DNA of 64,000 bases from Rhizobium sp. L43 (GCF_002531725.1 NZ_NWSQ01000019.1:62001-126000); one strand, 5' to 3'; positions 50,497 to 60,239 are shown, counted from the stretch's first letter. Numbers and translations: made by a program. Notes: a model not told the origin generated them from the sequence alone.

Positions 50497-52209
50497 TCAG
50501 GCGCGCTCGCGGCGCTGGCCGCCGCCATTGCGGGCGCCGGAGCCGCCGCGGCGATTGCCGCCGTTGCCGTCGCGGCGGGGTTCGCCGCCCTGGGCCTGCT
50601 GCGGGCCGCGATCTTCGCCGTGCTTGCGGGCCGGGCGGCCGTGGGCGTGGCGGTTATTGCCGCGGTGATGACCGCTCGGCTCGCCATTGGCATGGTGGGC
50701 ATTGGGGCCGTTATGGGCAGGACGCTGCGGCTTTGCCGCGGGGCGGAAGTCGGAGGTCGAGACCAGATCGTTGTCGGGACCGAGGTTAGGGGTCGCTTCG
50801 CCGCGACGCTGGCCGCGGAAATCCTCGTTGCGGGCAGTGCGCTCGGGACGCGGACGACGCTCGCCGCCGGCGCGGACTTCGCTGCCGCTGGCGCGAAACT
50901 CGCTGCCTTCGCCTTCACGGCGCGGGCGGCGTTCCTGGCGGTTGCCGCGATGCTCGGAACGGTTCTGGTCGCCACGGCCTTCGCCGCGACCATTGCTTTC
51001 GCGACCCTGGCCGCCGCCGCGATTGCGGTTGTTGCCATTGCCGTTGCCGCGGCGAGGGCCGCTGCTGCTGATATGGGCCGGCGGTTCGCCGCCTGCGACC
51101 GTGATGTCGATGCCCATCAGGCGCTCGATATCACGCAGCAGCTTGGCTTCGTCGGGAGCGCAGAAGGCGATGGCGATGCCGTCGCGGCCGGCGCGCGCCG
51201 TGCGGCCGATGCGGTGGACATAGGCATCAGGCACTTCAGGCAGGTCGTAGTTGTAGACGTGGCTGACGGCCGGGATGTCGATGCCGCGGGCGGCGACGTC
51301 GGTGGCGATCAGCGTCTTGATGCTGCCGTCGCGGAAAGCCTTCAGCGCCCGCTCGCGCTGGCCCTGGCTCTTGTTGCCGTGGATCGAGGCGACGGAATAG
51401 CCGACGTTCTCGAGATGCTTCATCAGCTTCTCCGCACCGTGCTTGGTGCGCAGGAAGACGATGGCGCGGCCATCCGGGTTTTCGGTCAGCGACTTGCGGA
51501 GCAGTTCCGTCTTGTCATTCTTGCCGCCGACGAAATGCACGTACTGCTCGACCTTGTCGGCAGCCTTGCCAGGCGGCGTGACTTCGACGGTGATGGGATC
51601 GACCAGATATTCGCCGGCGAGATCGGCGATCGCCTTCGGCATGGTGGCCGAGAAGAGCATGGTCTGGCGCTTTTTCGGCACCATCTTGGCGATCTTGCGC
51701 AGATCGTGGACGAAGCCGAGGTCGAGCATCTGGTCGGCTTCGTCGAGTACGAGATAGCGAACCGCAGTCAGCGTGATCGCGCGGCGATTGACGAGGTCGA
51801 GCAGGCGGCCCGGCGTGGCGACGAGGATGTCGGTGCCCTTTTCGAGCTGAAGCTGCTGCTTGTTGATCGAGACACCGCCGACGACGACGTTGATGCGCAG
51901 CGGCGACTTGCGGATGAACTTCTTCAGGCTCTCGGCGATCTGATTCACCAGTTCGCGGGTCGGCGCCAAGATCAGCGTGCGCGTCGTGCGGTTGTCGGGG
52001 CGCCGTTCGTCGGCAAGCAGCTTTTCGATCAGCGGCAGGCCGAAAGCGGCGGTCTTGCCGGTGCCTGTCTGGGCAAGGCCGATCAGATCGCGGCCTTCGA
52101 GGAGGAGGGGAATGGAATGTTCCTGGATCGGCGTCGGCGTTTCGATGCCGAGCTGGAACAAGGTGGCAACGATCGGCTTGGAGACACCAAGCGATTCAAA
52201 ATTAGTCAA
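50497..52209 (-). CDS. DEAD-box RNA helicase, RhlE-like, with a long basic tail
   Basis: Protein of 570 residues with a TTG start at 52209 (AAAGG upstream), placing TNFESLGVSKPIVATLFQLG at the front. Helicase motifs in order: Q motif TPTPIQEHSIP, LAQTGTGKTAA, APTRELVNQI, ATPGRLLDLV, VLDEADQMLD, LFSATMP, IATDVAARGIDIP and HRIGRTARAGRDG. The last 180 residues are low-complexity Arg/Gly/Asn with many RG repeats, an RNA-binding tail. Such helicases remodel ribosomal or cold-stress RNA. Confidence 0.92.
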   Translation of the reverse strand: MTNFESLGVSKPIVATLFQLGIETPTPIQEHSIPLLLEGRDLIGLAQTGTGKTAAFGLPLIEKLLADERRPDNRTTRTLILAPTRELVNQIAESLKKFIRKSPLRINVVVGGVSINKQQLQLEKGTDILVATPGRLLDLVNRRAITLTAVRYLVLDEADQMLDLGFVHDLRKIAKMVPKKRQTMLFSATMPKAIADLAGEYLVDPITVEVTPPGKAADKVEQYVHFVGGKNDKTELLRKSLTENPDGRAIVFLRTKHGAEKLMKHLENVGYSVASIHGNKSQGQRERALKAFRDGSIKTLIATDVAARGIDIPAVSHVYNYDLPEVPDAYVHRIGRTARAGRDGIAIAFCAPDEAKLLRDIERLMGIDITVAGGEPPAHISSSGPRRGNGNGNNRNRGGGQGRESNGRGEGRGDQNRSEHRGNRQERRPRREGEGSEFRASGSEVRAGGERRPRPERTARNEDFRGQRRGEATPNLGPDNDLVSTSDFRPAAKPQRPAHNGPNAHHANGEPSGHHRGNNRHAHGRPARKHGEDRGPQQAQGGEPRRDGNGGNRRGGSGARNGGGQRRERA

Positions 52210-52518
52210 GGTATAACCTTTCGGGGCGCCACAATGACTATCGCCGGAACGCACCATGCGATCCGGTTTCATTCTGGCGTCAAGAACCCCGCGTGAAGTG
52301 GGAACTTGTGAGTTGGAAAAAGCTTTCCAGCGCTTCTGGCCGCTCATTGGGAGTGCGGCGCTCTATCGAAATGCGCTTTTGTCCCTTCTTCCTGCGTCCG
52401 TATTTTCTAGCAGGGGCACGCTCACGCGGCGGCCGGAAGGGTGAAAGCTGAGCCGCATTTGGGCTAGTTCGCTGTGAAAGTCAAGTGCAGTGCACAAAAA
52501 AGCCTCAGCCGGGTCACG
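52210..52518. other. Intergenic region upstream of the helicase gene
   Basis: No gene. It should contain the helicase promoter and leader. A minus-strand T6 run at 52496-52501, after GC-rich sequence, may end the upstream gene. Confidence 0.4.
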
Positions 52519-53619
52519 TCAGGGCATGACGAGAGCGAAGCTTTGCGATGCGCTTTCCGCCCCGTTGACGAGGATGGCGATGCGGTGTTCGCCAGGGTAA
52601 TAGCGCCGTGTCGTGATCGGCCGCATGGTGTGGCGGCGCGTCATCGCGTGACTTTGCCCGGGCGCGAGCGTGATCGTCTTGCACTTGAAGACCTTGGGCG
52701 AGAGTGAGCCGTCGCTCTTCACATGGTGGATGGCGTAGTCGATCATCAGCGATTGCGGGGCTTTGCCGGCATTCGTCACCCGGATTTCGAAATCCAGCCC
52801 TTCTCCGAAAAGCACTTCGCTGTTTGCGAGCCGCAATTCGCATGCGAGCGAAGCAGCCGCGCCGAAGCCGAAATTGGCGAGCGCCTGCGCATGGCCGTTC
52901 TTCAAAAGCGTGCGCGAGGCGTGTTTCAGCAGCCAGCGGCGTTCGCGGGGGGCCCCCTCGATGTGACCGGCGATGAAGGCTGCGACCAGATCCGGATGAT
53001 CCTTGGCGATGTCGTTCAGGCTGTTGGCGACGGAACGGCGCACATACTCTTCCGGATCGTCGATCAGCGCCGTCAGGATGGGCAGGATCGGCGCGGGATC
53101 CTTGACGAGCTGCGGCAGGCGTATCGCCCAGGGAAGGCGCGGCCGGGTTCCCTCGCTTGCCAGCCGGCGCACATGCTGGTCGGGATCATCGACCCAGCCG
53201 GAAATGACGGCAAGCGCGCGTTGCTGGTCGCGGTGGATGAAGGGGCGGATCCCATATTCGGCGGTGAAATGCGGTGTCAGCGCCTTCAGCAGGTCGAGGC
53301 CGAGATCGAAATGATCGGGACCGCGTGCTGCGATGAACTGGTTGACCGGCAGCAGCATCCAGCCCGTCAGTCCGGGCTTGCCATCGGCGGGCAGGCTCGC
53401 CTTGAGGATGGCGGCTGCCTTCGGAAAATCATCGGGAAGCGTGGCAAACAGCGCGTCGCGGATCAGCGCCGAGCGCTCCATCAGCTCCAGTGCCCCAAGA
53501 CCGTCGATCGCCAGTCTTACGAAACGCTCGCGATCGAAGGAAGACGCATTGGCAGCGATGCGATCGGCCATGTTACCGACCAACACTTCGTGCAGCAGGT
53601 TCTTGAGCGGTTCCGGCAT
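52519..53619 (-). CDS. HEAT-repeat DNA alkylation repair-type protein
   Basis: Protein of 366 residues; the ATG at 53619 follows GGGAGGATC. Helical HEAT-like repeats (HVRRLASEGTRPRLPWAIRL, EYVRRSVANSLNDIAKDHPD) match the AlkC/AlkD-type DNA glycosylase superfamily. A C-terminal beta-rich domain from about residue 270 (LANSEVLFGEGLDFEIRVTN) may be Ig-like, as in AlkC-type members. Those proteins excise alkylated purines. Activity is inferred from family. Confidence 0.8.
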   Translation of the reverse strand: MPEPLKNLLHEVLVGNMADRIAANASSFDRERFVRLAIDGLGALELMERSALIRDALFATLPDDFPKAAAILKASLPADGKPGLTGWMLLPVNQFIAARGPDHFDLGLDLLKALTPHFTAEYGIRPFIHRDQQRALAVISGWVDDPDQHVRRLASEGTRPRLPWAIRLPQLVKDPAPILPILTALIDDPEEYVRRSVANSLNDIAKDHPDLVAAFIAGHIEGAPRERRWLLKHASRTLLKNGHAQALANFGFGAAASLACELRLANSEVLFGEGLDFEIRVTNAGKAPQSLMIDYAIHHVKSDGSLSPKVFKCKTITLAPGQSHAMTRRHTMRPITTRRYYPGEHRIAILVNGAESASQSFALVMP

Positions 53620-53695
53620 GCTGATCCTCCCTCTGTGCGAGTAAACGCATTGGACCGGCGCCGCCGGGAGGTCAAGCGGCGCCGGGTGCGGGTCT

Positions 53696-54004
53696 CTATT
53701 CCGGGCAAACTTTGACGCGGTAGGGCTCGCCCCAACGGTCGTAGCGCCATTCGAGGTGGCAGTAGGCCGGCCGGTAGTAGGTCCGGTAGACCGGGTACGG
53801 GCGGTATGCAGGGTAGGCGGGATAGACAGGGTAGGCGGGGCGGGCTGCCTCGGAGAGCAGGGTTCCGCCGACGACGCCGGCGGCCAGGCCGCCCCAGAAG
53901 GCATCACGCGGACGGGCATCGGCGGTGGTGGCGGTGGCGAGCGAGGCGCCGGCAAGGGTCAGCGCGATCAGGCCCGTCGCCATGGTCTTATGAAGAACGG
54001 ACAT
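53696..54004 (-). CDS. Exported Tyr/Pro-rich hypothetical protein
   Basis: Protein of 102 residues; the ATG at 54004 follows AAGGAAATAG. The signal peptide ends near TADA. A glycine-rich hydrophobic stretch (GGLAAGVVGGTLL) precedes repeats of YPxYPAYRPYPVYR and a CHLEWRYDRWGEPYRVKVC tail with two Cys. The layout is common in rhizobial envelope proteins of unknown function. Confidence 0.7.
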   Translation of the reverse strand: MSVLHKTMATGLIALTLAGASLATATTADARPRDAFWGGLAAGVVGGTLLSEAARPAYPVYPAYPAYRPYPVYRTYYRPAYCHLEWRYDRWGEPYRVKVCPE

Positions 54005-54332
54005 ATGCTATTTCCTTATCTAGACTGGCTTCCAAAAAGCCGTGTCCAGACTCTGCCCGGATCGCGGCGGCGCAATGGCCGTGCAAGCGCCTCCCGCATT
54101 AAATTTTCGTCATGGTTTCAACGGCTCCCGACATCAAGGCTGCAGGGTTGCCACAGATGGCGGCGTCCTTTCAGTCTCGTGCAAGCTCAGGCCCGCAATG
54201 TGAGGCGTCTTCAACTTGGTGAGCCGGCTCGTAAAATTCCGCTATCGAAATTTATGGTTAAAACCTTGTTAAAAGCCTTGGCCTTATAGTCTTTGTAGTT
54301 GATATTTCATTCATTGCGGGAGCGACAATTTC
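54005..54332. other. Divergent intergenic region
   Basis: Promoters of the exported protein and the kinase gene are expected here. I saw no gene or strong hairpin. Confidence 0.4.
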
Positions 54333-57300
54333 TTGAGATCGGCCGGGGACATTCTCGAATTGGCTTGCCGCCGGATCGCCGATCTGGACACCCCGGCCTA
54401 TGTCAAGAACAGCGAGTTGCGCTACGTCGCCGTTAACGAGGCCTATGCCGACTTCCTGGGCCGCGAGATTTCCGATTTCATCGGCAGGCGCAGCCGCGAA
54501 CTCTTCGACCGTCCCGAGGAAGAGGAGCGCGAGGATAGGGAACGCCGCGCGCTGGTGTTCGGCACCGAGGAAAACGCCATCTGCTTCGATGCTGCAGGCC
54601 TCGGCCATGAGCGCATCCAGATCGAAAGCTTTTCGCCGTCGCCGGATCGGGCCTATGTGCTCGGCATCTTCGAAGTGCGCGAGCAGCCGCGCCGGGCGGT
54701 CGACGCCAGGGGGATTGCCGGCGATCCCGGGATTGTGACGGATTTCGCCCGTGTGCGCGAGGCGCTGGAAAAGCTCGATCATCCGATCGGGATTTTTGCC
54801 GATGACGGTCGCCCGCTGATCGTCAATGCCGCCTATCGCGACGGTGGAAGACCTGCGCCCGCCGGCGATTCGGCCTGGGGTGAGAGCGTCGACGAACTGG
54901 ACGTTCTCCGCACCGTCCTGGAGGACCTGCCGGTTGCAGTCTTCGTGCGCGACGACGAGCACCGCCTGGTCTATGCCAACAAATATTATGAGACCTTCAG
55001 CGGCCATTCCCGCTCCGAGTATCTGGGAATGACCGAACATGAAATGTTCGGGCCTGAAGGTGGCGAGGCGATCTACCAGGAAAACCTGCTGGCGCTCAGG
55101 GACGGCATTTCGGTGGAGCTCGAGAGCGAGATGCCGAGCAAGAGCGGCCACATCTATCCGGTCATCTCGCGCGTCAACCGCGTCATGACGGCGGATGGGC
55201 GAACCTATGTCGTCGGCTCCTTTTCCGACATCTCGCCGCTCAAGGAGCGCGAGACGGCGCTGATTGAGTCGCGCAGGCAGGAAGAAATACTGCATCGGGA
55301 TATCGAGAGCATTCTGCGTTCGCTGCCGATCGGCGTGCTGATCCTCGATAACGACCACCAGATTCTCTATGTCAACGACGAATTCTACAGCATCTGGGAG
55401 CTGCCGCTCGACGACCGCTTCGACGGCCGCCCCTTCATCGACGTCATCCGCCGCAATTTAGAGCTCGGACGCTACGACGGCACGCAGACGCCGGAGGAGA
55501 TCTACGCCTTCCGCAAGCATCTGTTCGAGGCCGAAGTGCCCGAGCCGATCGAGCTCGGCTGGGCGGGGGGCAAATCCGTCATCTTCGACAGCCGCCGCAT
55601 CTCCAACGACCGTATCCTGCTCACCTATGCCGACATCTCGGCGGTGCGCGAGCGGGAAAAGGAAATTCACGAGACCCGCGCCGCGCTGGAGCGGGTCGGC
55701 GAGATGATGCGCGATGCGACGCATGCGATGTCGCAAGGTCTTGCCATCGTCCAGGACGGCATCATCAAGATGTCCAACGGGGCGATGGCCGATATCCTGC
55801 AGATTCCGCCCGCCTATATCGAAGCCGGGCAGGGCTGGCTCGGCATGTTCGAATTTTGCGCGGTGCGCGGCGATTTCCACGATGCCGCGGCCGAAATCCT
55901 GCAGGGCTGGCGCGACAATATCGCCGCCAGGCTGCCGATCTCCACCGTCTTCCATGTCGGCGGCGAGCGCTGGGTGAACATGGATGCGACGATCAGCAAG
56001 GGGCAGCATTGGGTGGCGCTCTTCACCGACGTCACCGAGCTCAAGCGCCGCGAGGAGGAGTTGCGCCATCTCTTGTCGCGCGCCGAAGCCGCCGACCGCG
56101 CCAAATCCGAATTCCTCGCCAATATGAGCCACGAGATCCGTACGCCGATGAACGGTGTGCTCGGCATGGCGGAGCTGCTTGCCAAAACCAATCTCGATAC
56201 GCGGCAGAAGACCTTCGTCGACATCATCGTCAAATCGGGCAATGCGCTGCTGACCATCATCAACGACATCCTCGACTTTTCCAAGATCGATGCCGGACAG
56301 ATGAAACTGCGCAAGGCCGCCTTCGACATCACCGAAGCGGTGGAGGACGTGGCGACGCTTCTGTCCTCGCATGCGGCCGAGAAGAATATCGAACTCCTGG
56401 TGCGAGCCGCACCGGATCTGCCCGCCGCGGTGATCGGCGATGCCGGGCGTTTCCGCCAGGTCGTCACCAATCTCGTCGGCAATGCCGTCAAGTTCACCGA
56501 GCGCGGCCATGTCTTCGTCGATGTCGGCTTCGAGCCTGCCGCCGGCGGCGAGATCATGGCGAATATTCGCATCGAGGATACCGGTATCGGCATCCCGAGT
56601 GAAAAGCTCGAAACGGTCTTCGACAAGTTCTCGCAGGTCGATGCCTCCTCGACAAGGCGGCATGAGGGAACGGGCCTCGGGCTTGCGATCACCGCCGGGC
56701 TCGTCGACCTTTTCGGCGGCTATCTCAACGTCGAGAGCGAATGGGGCAAGGGCTCGGTTTTCACCGTCAACCTGCCGTTTGCGGTGGCGGCCGCCCGTAT
56801 CGAGCCGAGGCCGCTGCCGATCAATGTGCAGGGTGCCCGCATCCTCGTCGTCGACGACAATGACGTGAACCGGCGCATTCTCACCGAGCAGCTGTCGCTC
56901 TGGGGCTTCGACGGCGTGGCCGCCGAGGGCGGCGGCACCGGTCTTGCGATCCTGGAGGCGGCGGCCGATCTCGGCATTACCGTCGATGCCGTCGTGCTCG
57001 ATTATCACATGCCCGATATGAACGGCGCCGATGTCGCGCGCCGGCTGCGCGCCGATCGCCGCTTCGTCGAACTGCCGATCATCTTTCTGACATCGATGGA
57101 TATCTCCGGCACGGAAAAGGAATTCGCCGCACTGAACGGTCACGCGCATCTGATGAAGCCGGCGCGCGCCAACGTGCTGCGCAACACCGTCGTCGAGGTG
57201 GTGCGCGCCAGCCGCGTCAAGCAGGCCTCGGACGCCGAGATCGCCCGACTGCAGACGGAAGCGGCGGTTCCGGCGAAGCCGCCTGCGCCCGTACCGCAAA

Positions 57301-57716
57301 AGCGGGCCGCCGAATTTGTCGACGTGCTCGTCGCCGAGGACAACGAGGTCAACCAGATCGTCTTCACGCAGATCCTGCAGGGAACGGGTCTTTCCTTCCT
57401 CGTCGTCGAGAATGGCGCGGAGGCGGTCGCCGCCTGGGAGCGGCACACGCCGCGCATCATCATGATGGATGTCTCCATGCCCGTCATGAACGGCCATCAG
57501 GCGACCCAGACGATCCGCGAACGGGAACAGGGCCGGGGCCACCGGGTGCCGATTATCGGCGTTACCGCCCATGCGCTCGAAAGCGACCGCGAACTCTGCC
57601 TCGACGCCGGCATGGACGACTACATGTCGAAGCCGATCAGCCCGGAACTGCTGGAAGAAAAGATCCGACAATGGCTCGGCAAGGACGAGCTGCAGCCGGG
57701 GCGCACCAGTTATTGA
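54333..57716 (+). CDS. Hybrid sensor histidine kinase with PAS domains and two receivers
   Basis: Protein of 1127 residues with a TTG start after GGGAG. Domains in order: several PAS or PAS-like segments to about residue 560 (PAYVKNSELRYVAVNEAYAD, PVAVFVRDDEHRLVYANKYY, PIGVLILDNDHQILYVNDEF); HisKA with FLANMSHEIRTPMNGVLGMA (His600); HATPase with VGNAVKFTERG and HEGTGLGLAI; receiver 1 with ILVVDDNDVNRR and phospho-Asp near 890 (LDYHMPDMNG); receiver 2 with VLVAEDNEVNQ and Asp near 1046 (MMDVSMPVMNG). No membrane span, so it is cytosolic. No Hpt domain, so a separate phosphotransferase is needed. Its 3' end overlaps parE by seven bases. Confidence 0.9.
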   Translation: MRSAGDILELACRRIADLDTPAYVKNSELRYVAVNEAYADFLGREISDFIGRRSRELFDRPEEEEREDRERRALVFGTEENAICFDAAGLGHERIQIESFSPSPDRAYVLGIFEVREQPRRAVDARGIAGDPGIVTDFARVREALEKLDHPIGIFADDGRPLIVNAAYRDGGRPAPAGDSAWGESVDELDVLRTVLEDLPVAVFVRDDEHRLVYANKYYETFSGHSRSEYLGMTEHEMFGPEGGEAIYQENLLALRDGISVELESEMPSKSGHIYPVISRVNRVMTADGRTYVVGSFSDISPLKERETALIESRRQEEILHRDIESILRSLPIGVLILDNDHQILYVNDEFYSIWELPLDDRFDGRPFIDVIRRNLELGRYDGTQTPEEIYAFRKHLFEAEVPEPIELGWAGGKSVIFDSRRISNDRILLTYADISAVREREKEIHETRAALERVGEMMRDATHAMSQGLAIVQDGIIKMSNGAMADILQIPPAYIEAGQGWLGMFEFCAVRGDFHDAAAEILQGWRDNIAARLPISTVFHVGGERWVNMDATISKGQHWVALFTDVTELKRREEELRHLLSRAEAADRAKSEFLANMSHEIRTPMNGVLGMAELLAKTNLDTRQKTFVDIIVKSGNALLTIINDILDFSKIDAGQMKLRKAAFDITEAVEDVATLLSSHAAEKNIELLVRAAPDLPAAVIGDAGRFRQVVTNLVGNAVKFTERGHVFVDVGFEPAAGGEIMANIRIEDTGIGIPSEKLETVFDKFSQVDASSTRRHEGTGLGLAITAGLVDLFGGYLNVESEWGKGSVFTVNLPFAVAAARIEPRPLPINVQGARILVVDDNDVNRRILTEQLSLWGFDGVAAEGGGTGLAILEAAADLGITVDAVVLDYHMPDMNGADVARRLRADRRFVELPIIFLTSMDISGTEKEFAALNGHAHLMKPARANVLRNTVVEVVRASRVKQASDAEIARLQTEAAVPAKPPAPVPQKRAAEFVDVLVAEDNEVNQIVFTQILQGTGLSFLVVENGAEAVAAWERHTPRIIMMDVSMPVMNGHQATQTIREREQGRGHRVPIIGVTAHALESDRELCLDAGMDDYMSKPISPELLEEKIRQWLGKDELQPGRTSY

Positions 57717-58018
57717 TCTGAACCTTCGGGAAACAGGATGCTCTCGAAATCCTGAGCGCCGTTGAGAATATGCAGGATCTCGATGCGATTCTCGCCGACG
57801 CGATAAAAGATCAGGTAGTTGCCGTAAGGACGGCGGCGAACGCCAGTGTGTTCGTAGCGCGGAACCAACGAAAAACCGTTCGGTGTTTCCGCCAGACGTC
57901 CACATCGTTCCAGCAATTCATGAATGAAGCTTACGGCCCGCCGCGGATTGTCCTCAGCGATGTAGTCGCCAATGCGCTCGAGATCCGCCTCCGCCTGGGC
58001 GGTGATGAGGACAGTCAC
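57710..58018 (-). CDS. parE: ParE/RelE-family toxin
   Basis: Protein of 102 residues. The ParE fold is recognisable: ITAQAEADLERIGDYIAEDN, RRAVSFIHELLERCGRLAET and YLIFYRVGENRIEILHILNG. ParE toxins poison DNA gyrase; RelE relatives cleave mRNA, and the sequence alone favours ParE. It overlaps its antitoxin by four bases and the convergent kinase gene by seven. Confidence 0.88.
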   Translation of the reverse strand: MTVLITAQAEADLERIGDYIAEDNPRRAVSFIHELLERCGRLAETPNGFSLVPRYEHTGVRRRPYGNYLIFYRVGENRIEILHILNGAQDFESILFPEGSDQ

Positions 58019-58263
58019 GAACGGCGGTCATATTTGGCCGCAAGGCGGCCGGCGACCTCGCCGACGGGCTTGAGGCGACCGGCTTCCGCGTCCGCGATCC
58101 CTCGGCCGATCGCCAGATCGAGTGCCATCAACCGTTTTTCCCGCTCCTCGACAAGCCGGACACCTTCCCGCAGAACTTCGCTGCGCGAATTGTAACGCCC
58201 CGATTTCACGAGTTCGTTCACATAGCTTTCGAGTTGCTGTCCGAGATTCGCGCTGCTGGCCAT
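58015..58263 (-). CDS. parD: ParD-family antitoxin
   Basis: Protein of 82 residues from the ATG at 58263 after AGAGGAAG. The ribbon-helix-helix part is LGQQLESYVNELVKSGRYNS and RSEVLREGVRLVEEREKR, the classic ParD/CopG pattern; an acidic and then basic tail binds the toxin. Overlap ATGA with parE gives coupled translation. Confidence 0.88.
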   Translation of the reverse strand: MASSANLGQQLESYVNELVKSGRYNSRSEVLREGVRLVEEREKRLMALDLAIGRGIADAEAGRLKPVGEVAGRLAAKYDRRS

Positions 58264-58345
58264 ATTGCTTCCTCTCGCGTGACTATCGCACGAAGTGATA
58301 ACTGTTAGCAACACAAACCGCTTGGTAAGTCGTATTTACCTGAGG

Positions 58346-59062
58346 TTATTTGACGCCGCAGAGCATTTCACGCTTGCCGGCAAAGCCTTGCCGGCGCTCG
58401 ACGATAAAACCCGCAGCGATGAGATTGCGGCGCACAAAGCCGGCCGCGGCGTAAGTTGCGAAGGTGCCGCCGGCGGCAGTCTTTTCGTTGACCTCACGCA
58501 TTAATTCTTCCGACCACATGTCGCCATTGCGCGAGGGCGCGAAGCCATCGAGATACCAGGCGTCGAAGCCGGGCTTTGCTGCGGCGACGCCGTCAAGGGC
58601 ACGGCCGCAGACGACGCTGAGCCGCGTCTGGGTATCCAGGTCGAGTGTGACGGTATCGGCAGGCATCTGCGGCCAGGCCGCCGTCAGCGCCTCGCGTTCG
58701 GCGTCGATTTCAGGCCAGTGCGACAGCGCCCGGCCGATTTCTTCGCCGCGCATCGGGTGGAGTTCGAAGGAGATGAAATGCAGGTGCTGGCCGCCGGCAC
58801 GGTGCAGCTTCCATTGCCGCCAGGTCTCGGCGAAGTTCAGGCCGGTGCCGAAGCCGAGTTCGCCGATCGTGAATTCCTGCCGCCCGCTCCAGCGCTCCGG
58901 CAGGCCGTTGCCGGCGAGGAAGACGTGGCCGCATTCCAGCCGGCCATCGGTCTGGCAATAAAAATGATCGCCAAAGGCGGTGGAATAGGGCATATCGCCG
59001 TCGCGCCATTCGAGCGGCTGCGGCGCGCCCGCGCCAATCTGATCGGGGTTCACGTCTGTCAT
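58346..59062 (-). CDS. mnmD: tRNA wobble-uridine methyltransferase MnmD
   Basis: Protein of 238 residues. SAM-dependent methyltransferase motifs: EFTIGELGFGTGLNFAETW and FDAWYLDGFAPSRNGDMWSE, the DGFAP block typical of MnmC N-terminal domains, plus FATYAAAGFVRRNLIAAGF. It adds the last methyl in mnm5s2U34 of several tRNAs. In gammaproteobacteria this domain is fused to an FAD oxidase. Here the oxidase-like protein is encoded by the divergent gene whose ATG overlaps this one's (CATG). Confidence 0.88.
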   Translation of the reverse strand: MTDVNPDQIGAGAPQPLEWRDGDMPYSTAFGDHFYCQTDGRLECGHVFLAGNGLPERWSGRQEFTIGELGFGTGLNFAETWRQWKLHRAGGQHLHFISFELHPMRGEEIGRALSHWPEIDAEREALTAAWPQMPADTVTLDLDTQTRLSVVCGRALDGVAAAKPGFDAWYLDGFAPSRNGDMWSEELMREVNEKTAAGGTFATYAAAGFVRRNLIAAGFIVERRQGFAGKREMLCGVK

Positions 59063-60239
59063 GGAAAAAGCCGATAATCCTCAGCCGGTCTCAGGTCAAT
59101 CGTCCTCAGAACTGCTGATCGTCGGCGGCGGCATCATGGGTCTCTGGGCAGCCGTCCATGCCGAGCGCCGGGGCATCCGTACCCTTATCGCTGACGCCGG
59201 CAGATTGGGCGAAGGTGCGAGCGGCGGCCTGCTTGGCGCGCTGATGCCGCATATGCCGGACCGGTGGTCGGAGAAGAAGCAGTTCCAGTTCGACGCGCTG
59301 GTTTCACTCGAAGCCGAGATCGCAGCGCTCGAAGCCGAGACCGGGCTTTCGGCCGGTTACAACAGGTCTGGGCGGCTGATCCCGCTGCCGAAGCCGCATC
59401 TCAACCGCATCGCGCTTGGCCATTCCGAAGATGCCGAACGCCACTGGCGGGCAGGCGAGCGCCGCTTCCACTGGCATGTGCTCGACAGACCTGATGTAGA
59501 TGGCTGGGTCGCGGCGCCCGCCGGCGAGAGCGGCTTCGTGCATGACACGCTTGCCGCCCGCGTCGCCCCCCGCTCGCTGATATCAGCACTGATCGCCTTC
59601 CTGCGTGGGGCAAAACATGTGCGCATCCGGGAAAATGCTGTCGTCACCGATCTCGATCCGGATCGCGGCACGGCCGAGATCGGCGGCGAAACCGTTGCTT
59701 TCGGTCGCTGCATCCTGGCCGCCGGCCATCAGTCCTTTCCTCTGCTGCAGGGGCTGACGCCCGGCTTGAAGCAGCCGCTCGGCCAGCCGGTGAAAGGGCA
59801 GGCGGCGTTGTTGAAGGCGGATATCGACCCGGCGCTGCCGACGATCTTCCTCGACGGGCTCTATGTCGTCGCGCATGAGGGCGGGCATGCGGCGATCGGC
59901 AGCACCAGCGAGAACGGTTTCGACAATCCTTTTTCGACCGATGCCCAGCTCGACGCGCTGATCGAGGCGGCGCGGGCGATCGTGCCAAGCCTTCGCGACG
60001 CCCCCGTCGTCGAGCGCTGGGCGGGGCTTCGCCCGAAGGCGATCGACCGGGATCCGATGATCGGCCGCCACCCCGATCACCCGCGCCTGATCGCGCTGAC
60101 CGGCGGCTTCAAGGTCAGCTTCGGCCTTGCGCATCGGCTGGCGGAAGCGGCAATCTGTATCGCAGGCGATGCGGATTGCGGATTTTTGCTGCCGGAGAGC
60201 TTCGCGATTTCAAGTCACATCGCAGCGGCTTCACGTTAA
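59061..60239 (+). CDS. FAD-dependent oxidoreductase, probable MnmC oxidase half
   Basis: Protein of 392 residues of the DAO fold. FAD site: LLIVGGGIMGLWAAVHAERR. The GEGASGGLLGALMPHMPD block resembles MnmC's GASGNxxGALYP. The C-terminus is GLRPKAIDRDPMIGRHPDHP and then LIALTGGFKVSFGLAHRLAE. MnmC(o) removes the carboxymethyl group from cmnm5s2U34. Head-to-head overlap with mnmD supports this; a general amino-acid oxidase is the alternative. Confidence 0.75.
   Translation: MEKADNPQPVSGQSSSELLIVGGGIMGLWAAVHAERRGIRTLIADAGRLGEGASGGLLGALMPHMPDRWSEKKQFQFDALVSLEAEIAALEAETGLSAGYNRSGRLIPLPKPHLNRIALGHSEDAERHWRAGERRFHWHVLDRPDVDGWVAAPAGESGFVHDTLAARVAPRSLISALIAFLRGAKHVRIRENAVVTDLDPDRGTAEIGGETVAFGRCILAAGHQSFPLLQGLTPGLKQPLGQPVKGQAALLKADIDPALPTIFLDGLYVVAHEGGHAAIGSTSENGFDNPFSTDAQLDALIEAARAIVPSLRDAPVVERWAGLRPKAIDRDPMIGRHPDHPRLIALTGGFKVSFGLAHRLAEAAICIAGDADCGFLLPESFAISSHIAAASR

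Noticed and set aside
50620..52296. 558-codon plus-strand frame opposite the DEAD-box helicase
   Set aside because: Ala/Val/Gly-rich shadow sequence; the helicase motifs are on the minus strand.
55458..57905. 815-codon minus-strand frame opposite the hybrid kinase
   Set aside because: Antisense shadow in high-GC DNA; no domain, while the plus strand carries PAS, kinase and receiver motifs.
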